A stretch of DNA of 53,588 nt from Symbiodinium natans (lineage: Eukaryota; Sar; Dinophyceae; Suessiales; Symbiodiniaceae), in assembly GCA_905221605.1 (NCBI GenBank), contig CAJNDS010000365.1, positions 102,501 through 156,088 on the forward strand, written 5' to 3'. Made by a program: the position numbers and the translations under genes. The notes beneath the pieces are model-generated. The model ran no database searches. It had not been told where the DNA came from and worked only from the letters and a program-made list of their open reading frames with translations. Positions 10,157-19,000 of the stretch are shown one piece after another (position 1 is the first letter of the stretch; each line of letters starts with the position of its first letter).

Positions 10157-12483
10157 GCGCTGGAGACGTCCAAGCTGTTTCAGCTCTTGGACTCTGCCCC
10201 GTGCCATATGGCCCGGCACGCCCTGCTCCAGACGGTGGCCTTCGTGCTCTACAAAGGCCTGGCCTTCACGGAGATGATCATGGGTTTAGGGTTTAGGGTT
10301 TAGGGTTTAGGGTCTAGAATAGGGGTACCCTTGCTGGGGTTCCTAGACTTAAGGAGCATAGTATCTTGCCACTGTATGAAAAAGTAGCAGCGTTGCCGTC
10401 GTTCAGGTGAAGTCGTGTGGTGCCGTCACCTCGGGCGGCCTGACCGGCAGCAGCCTCTTTCCTCAACCCTACTATTTGCTTAAGAACCTCAAAAAAAGCA
10501 AAAAAAAACAACAATCCCTGTGTTACCCTTAATAAGGAAGAATATATTCATTTTTTCGGGTTCTTATGCAATTAGTAGAACAGTGCCGAGGAAAGCATAT
10601 GCCCTGTCAGCCATGAAATCCAAAACTTTGACCACCCTAAAACCTAAGCCCGCGAAGCATCAGTGTGAAGCCCTAGACCCTCAATCAGATAAACCCTAAA
10701 CACTAAGACCCTCAGACCCTAAGACCCTAAGAAGAAGAACTGGTGGCCCTGCGAAACACCCGGTCTCCAAAGCCCGCACAGAAACAATCAACAGATCGCA
10801 TACGTGGGTGTTTCATAAACATCATTCAGCCCCTAAACCCTAAACTTTATAAACTTTCAGCTGTATGTACACCAACTATTTTGTTTGGCAAACGAAACAC
10901 GCCAGGTTCTTCAATGGTTCTTTGCTTGCATCTCTCTGCCACCCTCCTCCCCGGCCTGCTACCCGCCCCCAGAGACCCATAGAATACTCACAAACCATTG
11001 TTTTTCGTAAACTGAAGTTTTGGTAATCATAAGTATACTAAGACTATCAAGTGTTTCTTGAATCCTGGCCTGTCCTTTCAAGACATCCAGCGTCACAGGA
11101 CCAAGCTTGAACATGCCTACTTAGCATGATCTCTGGGCCTAAGCGACTGAAAATGAGCCTCCTGAGCCTCAGGTTTACCTTCATCCCCTCCTCCCTAGTA
11201 CAAGAATAAACAAGCCCCTTTATCACATGTAAAAAAAAAACTGGACTTGTGTTTAGGGGGAGGAGTTGTGCCCCCCCCAGCGCCCCCGCCCTCCCTTCAC
11301 GAATGATCCCAAACCCTAAACCCTAAACCCTGAACCACCAGAGGCTCTGGGACTCCTTCTTGGCACTGCATGGCCTGGGGCCCCAGCCCTTGCAGGTAAG
11401 AAGGGCTTTGAGGGTTTAGGGTTTGGGATGTTTAGGGTTTAGGGTTTGGGTTTGGGGAGGGTTCAGGGGTTTAGGGTTTAGAGGGTTTTGGTTTGGGTAC
11501 TCGATTAGGTTTGGGGTTTCAGGGCCTTAAGGGCTGTAGGCGTTTCAGGGGCTTGGTTTAGGGTTTAGGGTTTGGGAGTTAGGGTTTAGGGCTTGGGGGT
11601 TAGGCTCAATTTAAACCCTAAACCCTAAACCCTAAACCCTAAACCCTAAACCCTAAACCCTAAACCCTAAACCTAAACCCTTAAGAGCCTTCAAGAAAAC
11701 CCGCAGACTTGGTTTGTCTAGGTCCGGGGGATCGCGCAGCACCGCGGGGAGAGCAACCCACGGCGGAGCTGATGATGCTGTGGCCGCTTGGTGCGCAGGG
11801 TGGCTTCGTAGGGTTTTGGATTTAGGTTTCAGGGCTTCGGGATTTTATGACTGCATTTGTTTTGGTTCCAGCTGTTCTTTCAAGTTTGAAGAATTCAGAA
11901 AGGGAGTTTCAATCCCCCTTACCCCCCTGAACAGCCCCACAAAGGGACCCTGACTGGGGGCTTGGTAGGGAGCAAACAGCGCAGGGGCGCGGTGTCTTGT
12001 TTCACTCGCGTGCAGATGTGCTCAGTCATGCTCCGACTCTTGCAGGGTTACTCTCTTGTGAAGGTCGTAGTTCCCTTTTTTGGACCCCTTGTAGAATACG
12101 GCGACCTTCTCAAAAACAAGGGACCCTATTGTAGAGAACTGCCCATCGAGTGAAGGATATGTGCTCTGGCCTGCTCTCAGAGAACTACAGTGGTGCAGTT
12201 GAAATGCGTTGAGGTGTGAATTCTGTGGCTACGAACAACACTACGGCAGCCAACGCCAACACGGGACCACCCCACTAAAATGAAGATGCCAAAGCACCAG
12301 AAACTCGACCGGAACTTGCCTCGAAATCGGGCCGAACCAACCCTATACCCTAAACCCTAAACCCTAAACCCTAAACCCCCGGCCCCTCTCAGGCCCGGCA
12401 ACGTCTGGGAGCGGCTGCTTTACCACCTGCATGATCCCTGCGTCATCTCAGGCGGCGCTGCGGGCGAGGGGGGGGGAGACTAG
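10157..12483 (+). CDS. five-exon gene segment ending in TAG
   Basis: Exons 10157-10283, 10732-10803, 11342-11395, 11707-11812 and 12393-12483 join in one frame. Exon 1 contains KLFQLLDSAPCHMARHALLQ and VAFVLYKGLAFTEMIM, amphipathic helices. Exon 3 ends at CAG|GTAAGA, a full-consensus donor. Exon 4 contains EQPTAELMMLWPLGAQGGFV. Exon 5 contains PGNVWERLLYHLHDPCVISG and stops at TAG 12481. Acceptors are ttggccag, ctaag, gaaccaccag, cccgcag and cccctctcag. Four of the five exons follow CCCTAAA arrays, and exons 1 and 4 end at G|GTTTAGGG-like donors. The upstream part is missing and no family is recognised. Confidence 0.5.
10469..10578 (+). mobile_element. 110-bp TIR element, CTACTATTTGC family, copy 1
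   Basis: Begins ctactatttgcttaagaacc and ends gggttcttatgcaattagtag, giving an imperfect terminal inverted repeat of about 22 bp. It lies in an intron of the 10157-12483 model. Copy 2 is at 46440-46548. Confidence 0.75.
10804..11341. other. intron, mostly unique sequence
   Basis: Intron between exons 2 and 3 of the 10157-12483 model. Only its 3' end carries CCCTAAA (about 11311-11333), showing that the array pairing is not universal. A short poly-A run lies near 11230. Confidence 0.4.
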
Positions 12484-12629
12484 GGTTGAGGGGCTTCACG
12501 GTTTAGGGTTTAGGGTTCACGGTTTAGGGTTTAGGGTTGGGGGGGGGGGGGGGGGGGTTCGGGGGGTTGCTGGCCTTTGCCAACAGGTGCAAGTCCCTCA
12601 ACCCCTCAAACCCTTAAGCCCTCAACAGG

Positions 12630-12806
12630 ATGTCTCGGTCATATCTGTATCTTGGTGGTGCTCTACTGTAACTTTAGATCTTTAGCCTTTTTGGGTTTAT
12701 TGGGTTTCTTAATAAGGCAGCTCAAAGTTTAGTTTTTTTACTACCCTCCTAAGTGCAGCCAAGGTATTTCCTCTCTTTTGGGATCCCCATGCTAAAAAAC
12801 AGGGCA
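12630..12806 (+). CDS. candidate first exons split by a 99-nt GC-AG element
   Basis: ATG at 12630 opens MSRSYLYLGG. A 99-nt element (12660-12758) follows, starting gctctactgtaacttta and ending taagtgcag. The frame then resumes with PRYFLSFGIPMLKNRA up to GTTATT. Other frames are also open across the same junction. The identical element boundaries at 25195-25293 are the best support for this splice. Confidence 0.4.
12660..12758 (+). mobile_element. GTGCTTTACTG-family introner-like element, copy 1 (99 nt, GC-AG)
   Basis: Closely similar along its length to 25195-25293, with the same GC start and GCAG end. The ends are weakly inverted (GGTGCTYTA against TAAGTGCAGCC). A GT-AG reading shifted by 2 nt is possible. 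Confidence 0.6.
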
Positions 12807-12854
12807 GTTATTCTTCGGCTCTTAACCTACCAACCCTAAACCCTAAACCTCCAT

Positions 12855-12990
12855 AAGCAAGCCCCTAAACCCTAAACCCTAAGCCCTAAACCCTAAACCC
12901 TAAACCCTAAACCCTAAACCCTAAACCCTAAACCCTAAACCCTAAACCCTAAACCCTAAACCCTAAACCCTAAACCCTAAACCCTAAACC
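12855..12990. repeat. CCCTAAA array, about 19 copies
   Basis: Near-perfect heptamers with one ccctaag unit. It precedes acceptor cgtgtgctcag of the 13011 exon. Confidence 0.96.
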
Positions 12991-13010
12991 CACCAAGCTC
13001 GTGTGCTCAG

Positions 13011-16000
13011 GAGCCGCGTCGGCTCTTCTGTGCAGCTGCCGCGGCGTGCATCAAAGTGCACTGACCGACCAGACACTGTGGAGGATGCAGTTCGGCCTTA
13101 TACCAAGCTTAGGGGGTTTAGGGTTTTGGGTTTTGGGTTTTGGGTTTAGGTTTGTGGGTTTGAGTAGGGTGCAGGGTTTGGAGTAGAGCGTTTAGCCCTT
13201 GACCAGGCTCAGTGTTTTGGGTGTAATTAGGGTTTATGGACGGGTTTAGGGTTGATGTTTTAGGCCTTAGGTTCAAGGGTTCGGGTCTGGATACCCTCAG
13301 CCCTCAACCCTAAACCCTAAACCCTAAACCCTAAACCCTACGATCCTCAGGCTGGCCCGTGCTGAATGCCTAAGCGACTGGCCGAGCCTGGCTCAGAGCA
13401 CGGAAAGGTCTTTGGCAGCCGAGGCAGGGTTTTTGTTTGTTTTTTGTTGGGATTTAGGGTTGGGGTTTAGGGTTTAGGGTTTGGAGTTTGGGGTTTAGGG
13501 TTTAGGGTTTAGGGTTTAGGGTTTGGGGTTTGGGGTTTAGGGTTTAGGGTTTAGGGTTTAGGGGGTTTTAGGGTTTGTTGTATTGGCTATACGTCTTAAT
13601 TAGGGTTTGGGCTATTTTGAGCACAGCCGTCACAGCACCCTACCTTGATGCGACCCTTTTTTGAATACAGAACCCTGAAATTTAGAGTCTTTGATTCTTT
13701 GAGGCCTTCCAGTCAGCGAACCCAGGTTCTTCAACTCGTCTTCATATGCAAGCGATGTTGGAGGGAGTCACAAGCAATGTCCTACGCCCGTTTGCCCCCT
13801 AAACCCTAAATCCCCTTAAGCTCCAAGCTCCAAAGACCTTGATCCTCCAATGTTCTCAGCACAGAATTCTAGAACGCTCTGAGCCACAAAGTCCTGAGCC
13901 CGAAAGCCCCGAACCGCAAAGACCCCAAAACCCCGAAATCAAAAAGCTAGAACCATGGAGACCCTAAACCCTAAACCCTAAACCCTAAACCCTAAACCCT
14001 AAACCCTAAACCCTAAACCTAATCCCAGACCCTAAGGCCCTAAGTCCCGAGCTTCGGAAATCCGCAAGCCCAAGCCCACCCCGCAAAACAAAAATCTCAG
14101 GCCTCCACCCTGAAACCCTAAAGCCCCCAAACCCTACAACCTATACCCTCAGCCTAAGCCGCTGGGCCCCCTAAGCCCTCAGCCACAAAAAAGGCAACAG
14201 ACCCAAGGTGGATGCCAAACCCCCCCCCCCCCCCCCCCCCAATCCCACGACCCTGCACCCTTAGCCCCTAGACCCTAAGCCCTAAACCCTAAGCCTTAAA
14301 CCCTGAGCCCTAAACCCTAAACCCTAGCCCTAAACCCTAAACCATAGACCCTAGAGGATGCGAGTTCTGAAACCCCAACATCCCCAAAACCCTCAATCCT
14401 GGAACACCTACCTGAGCCCCCACCCTAAGCGCTCCTGTGAGGATCACCCTAAACCCTAAACCCTAAACCCTAAACCCTAAACCCTTGAGGATCCTTTCAA
14501 GAACTACGCGGCCCTGTCCCAGAACGTTCACCACTACCGGCTCTGTCTGGCAGCCCCTCGGGCTCCTGTAACAATGCCCCAGACTCTCCGACAACCCTAA
14601 ACCCTAAACCCTAAACCCTAAACCCCAAACCCTAAACCCTAAACCCTAGGAGTTTTCGGGGTTGTCTTGGGGCTGAAGGGCCTGGAAAGCAAGAAGCAAC
14701 CCCCCAAGGGCCCTTAAGCCAGACTTGCCTGGCCCTTGTTTCGGGCGTAGCTCAGGTCGGGGACCCAATTAACCCACAAACCCTACACCCTAAACCCCCC
14801 CAAAGCCTGACATAAATCCGAAGCCCGATGCTCCAAACCGCCCCAAAGCCTTCATCCTATAGAAGACCTAAACTGTAAACCCTGAACCCTCAACCCTCAG
14901 CCCTAAACCCTAAACCCTAAACCCCCAAACCCCCAAACCCCCAAACCCAAAAATCCTTTGGGAGCCCTAATCCCTCGAACCCTCCAACCTCGGCTCCCTC
15001 GGTGATTGTTGGAGTCCCGGGATGAGAACACACGGCGAATTCAGGTTTAGGGTTTAGGGTTTAGGGTTTAGGGTTTAGGGTTTAGGGTTTAGGGTTTAGG
15101 GTTTAGGGTTTAGGGTTTAGGGTTTAGGGTTTAGGGTTTAGGGTTTAGGGTTTAGGGTTTAGGGTTGCCTTCATACGCTAAATGCTTTCCTACGCGCGAA
15201 CAACCCTTACTAGGGTTTACGGGTCTACAGGGCCTCTCGGGGATAGAACAGGGTGTGTGAAGGGCATACCAGGGCTTCCAAATTGAGGGCCTCAACCCTA
15301 AACCCAAACCCTAAAACCCTAAAACCCTAAACCCTAAACCCTATAGGGCCCATCCAACTACCCCAAGATGGAGGCTTGCCAGAGCGGTCCGGGGAAGGCG
15401 GCCACGCCAAAGCTTGGACCGGAGGTGCGCGAAGTGGGGGTGGGGTTTAGGGTTTAGGGTTTGGGGTTTATGCAAGCGGTCCCATGGACAATCCAGAAGC
15501 AAAATCACTTGTGGATTACTACAACGGAGGAATAGACCTCATTAGCTTAATGTGGTCGTCTGTGCAACCTCCAAAGACTATCGAAAGACATTAACGGAAC
15601 AGGCCTCGCCACAGCAGCCGTAGAAATCGAGTAAATCGATTGCAGACCACGGCGTGTGACATTCCCGCCCAGAAAGACTCTTAAAGCATCAAGGGTGGAA
15701 CTATCACAAGTACAGAGGGGTCTCCAATGAAGACACTGCACTTTGAAATTGATACCTATACATCTTAATGCCTTTCCCTCAACTGGCCCTCAACTATCTG
15801 CCAAGGAATAGACATACGGTGAAAAACAGCTCTCAGAATGAAGAAGAAAATGCGACATTGCTCTGATAGCGTAGGACGCACCAGCAGAAGATGAGCCCAA
15901 TCAGTCTCATGAGCCCAGCATGCCTTGGCAATACAGGATTGCAACGCCAGCGGCCTCTGCTTACTTGGAATTTTCGCAATATTAACAGGAGCAAGCCAAC

Positions 16001-19000
16001 CAGTGCGGCGTGTAAATAAAAAATACAGCTCATAAAGAGAAAAACCATCAGAATCAGAACTCCACTGCTGATGCCGCAGGAAGTCCCAAAGCAGTGTTGC
16101 GAATGGCTGATGCATAAGAAATCCATCGCCATCAAACTCTAGCTCCCCCGATGGCATTGACTGGAATCTATCATTCTGCAGCATCCGAAGCTTGTTTCTA
16201 TGAATGGCCCAAAGATCTTCAGCAATATCCCAGACCTGCTGACCAGCGTCAGCAGCCGTACGTTTTGAAATAACGGATACTCTGTCTTGTAACAGTGCCA
16301 GCTTTTTCTGAGCTTCACCTCTGTCACGAAAAACCCGCTGAAGATGGCTATGATTGTTCCAGAAGTCACTTGTCCGGAGCAGATTGGCTTTCTTCGCTTC
16401 ACCGTCTGCAGCATCGTTGTGAGTAGAACACCACAACTCGAAAAAGGAGTGCGCCTGATCATGACGTTGATGACTGGCGACCTTAACGAACTGCCATCGT
16501 TGAGCGTGATCACCAAAAGCTTCCCAGACTTTCCTCCACAAGCCATAATGAGAAAATCTGCGCCAATCAGACTCGATCCAGCCTCGTCGTTGCAGCAGAC
16601 GGCAGCCATGAAAACAATATTTACTATCCGTGTATATAACACCAGAGACAGCGTGTCTTAACACCTGCCAGATGGCGTAGAGCTCAGCCTTGTTGTTTGT
16701 CTGCAAAGCACCCGGCAGACAACCAGACGCCACTTTCACTGACTGCAGCGATTCAGGGGAGGCCCTCACGATAGCCCATGATGACAAAGCCAGACATTGG
16801 TTGGTGCCGTACTTTGTAGACCCATCTGTGAAAAAATGAACTGACTCATCCAAAATCGGTTCAAACTGAACGTCAGGAATTTCATTCAAGAATCGGAAGT
16901 GATTGGACTGCTGAGACGGCACTGGAAACAACCCCGCAACCCTAACCGCGTGCCAATTGCTCTTGGAAATAAGATATGGGACCCACAAGCATACTGTGGC
17001 CCGCTGCAAGAACCATGTTCCAATGCCGTACTATATTCACGGGGTCCTGTCTTATTCCTTTCTGCAGGGATTGCCATCGCTTTTGAAAAACGATCAAGAA
17101 TGGCTCATAGATATCTGCTGCAGAAAGGAGTGGCGCGAGAAAGTGATCCCGCTGATTCGAACGACCCCAAAGGGCCGAAGAACATCTTCCACGCAGCTTG
17201 CGAAATGAACTAGTGGATATATGCACCAGCTCAGACCCATACAGAACTCCAGGCAAGATGACTCTGGATAAACTCTTGGCTTTACGAAAGTCAGACCACC
17301 GAACCACTTGAAGTTTTTGAAAACGGTGCTGCATCTTCTCGAATCTGACATTGAACCCTTTGGCTGTTTGACCCTGAACAGCACAAAAGAAAACCCCTAA
17401 ATCCTTAAAATCATGAACCACTTGCAGAGAGTGACCTGAGATTTGGGAAGCTCTCAGGAACTTTCGCGCTTTCACATCTGTGGCGTACATCTTCAGCTTG
17501 TCAAAAGACATAGACATGGCCAACGACTCAATTGTCTCCACTGCATTTGCTGTAGCTTGCAGAACTATATTTGCATCACTATGCTGAACAGACCAGTTGT
17601 CCACATAACTGTGTAAAGATACATGCGTCATCGTTCTCATGCGCGCGTCTGCAACCCAAGTAATAACCATCATAGCCGCCACAGATACAGGGCAGCCTTC
17701 TGGAACTCCAACTGACGAGGAAGTGGGGCGATACAAAGTGCCGCCAAAGCAGAAAAACCGATTAAGCCCTCTCAGAAAAGCATCATGGGCCCTAAGCAAC
17801 GTGTTGGGCCATCCAAGCTGACGCGCAATTACCTGGAACCCATCTCTCGGGATCAAGTTAAAAGCCTTGGTAAGGTCCATTGATGCACCTGCAAGCGACG
17901 CCTGCGAATAAAACGTTTCCTCAATCGAGGACTGCAACGACCACGCCATATCCATGGGGGATCGCCCTGGAATACATCCATACAACGTTGAGGGTAACGA
18001 TGGCAAAAGATGCACAATAATCTTCATTGTCATACATGTCGCCCACACTCTGTAGATCGTCCCTAATATAGTAATGGGACGAGCATCGCTTGCCTCAGTT
18101 GGGACATCAACCTTGGACAAAAGAGAAACCACAGCTTGTGTGAGTACCTGGGGCCAAACAGCCGTTTGCGTAAACGTATTTAATAAAGTCAGCAGCATTG
18201 CGCGCAAATCAGCAGGCATCGCCTTCAATTCCGCATTCGAGAAACCATCAAGTCCTCGAGCTTTTTTCTTTGGCAACTTCTTCAGAACCCACTGCAGTTC
18301 AGTAACCGAGATATGGTCATCAAACGGCTGCAGAGATGGTAAGAACCGAAGCTGATTCTGGACGAAATCCAGATCAGCCCGCTTGGGAGAATGCCAGAAC
18401 TGCTTCCAGAAAGAAGAAATTTCACCAGCCAAGAAGGCCGGGTCAGAGTTCCAGGTAAGGTGGCTCACCTCCCGGACTCGCATCCCCTCCTTATAAGGCA
18501 CATCCAATGTGACAAAATCGCCCTCCACTCGCTTAATCAGAGCCTTGTTCTTCCCAACTTTCCACACATCTCCTGGATGAGGTAAAGGACCTTGCACAAC
18601 TCGATATGAAGCTGGCGTACCTTTAGTGGTTCTCAGCGGCGCCACCTGGACAGGAGTAGCCTGCGCTAAGCTTTGAAGCGAGGGCGCGGACAACTGTTTC
18701 AAAGCGGCAGCGTGCATGGACCCCCCGGCCTCCCAATCCGCATCCATACGGGCTTTATTCAGCTGGTATTGCCTAGCCTTCACGACCGAAACCCACTGCT
18801 CTTCCTCATAAAGCACTGCCTGAAGCACTGATTGGAGCCATTGTAAAGAAGGCATCTCCGGGACATAATCTGCAATATCATTGTCCAGCACCCATTGAGG
18901 AAAACCATTTGGAAACCCACGGGCATTGACAATAGCGTGCCAACGCTGCAAATTCAGAGCAGCATTGCATGGCATTTGTTGTTCCATGGACCGTACCAGC

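Noticed and set aside
15833-17384. Additional frames inside the retroelement on both strands
   Set aside because: Shadows of the RT and RNase H frames.
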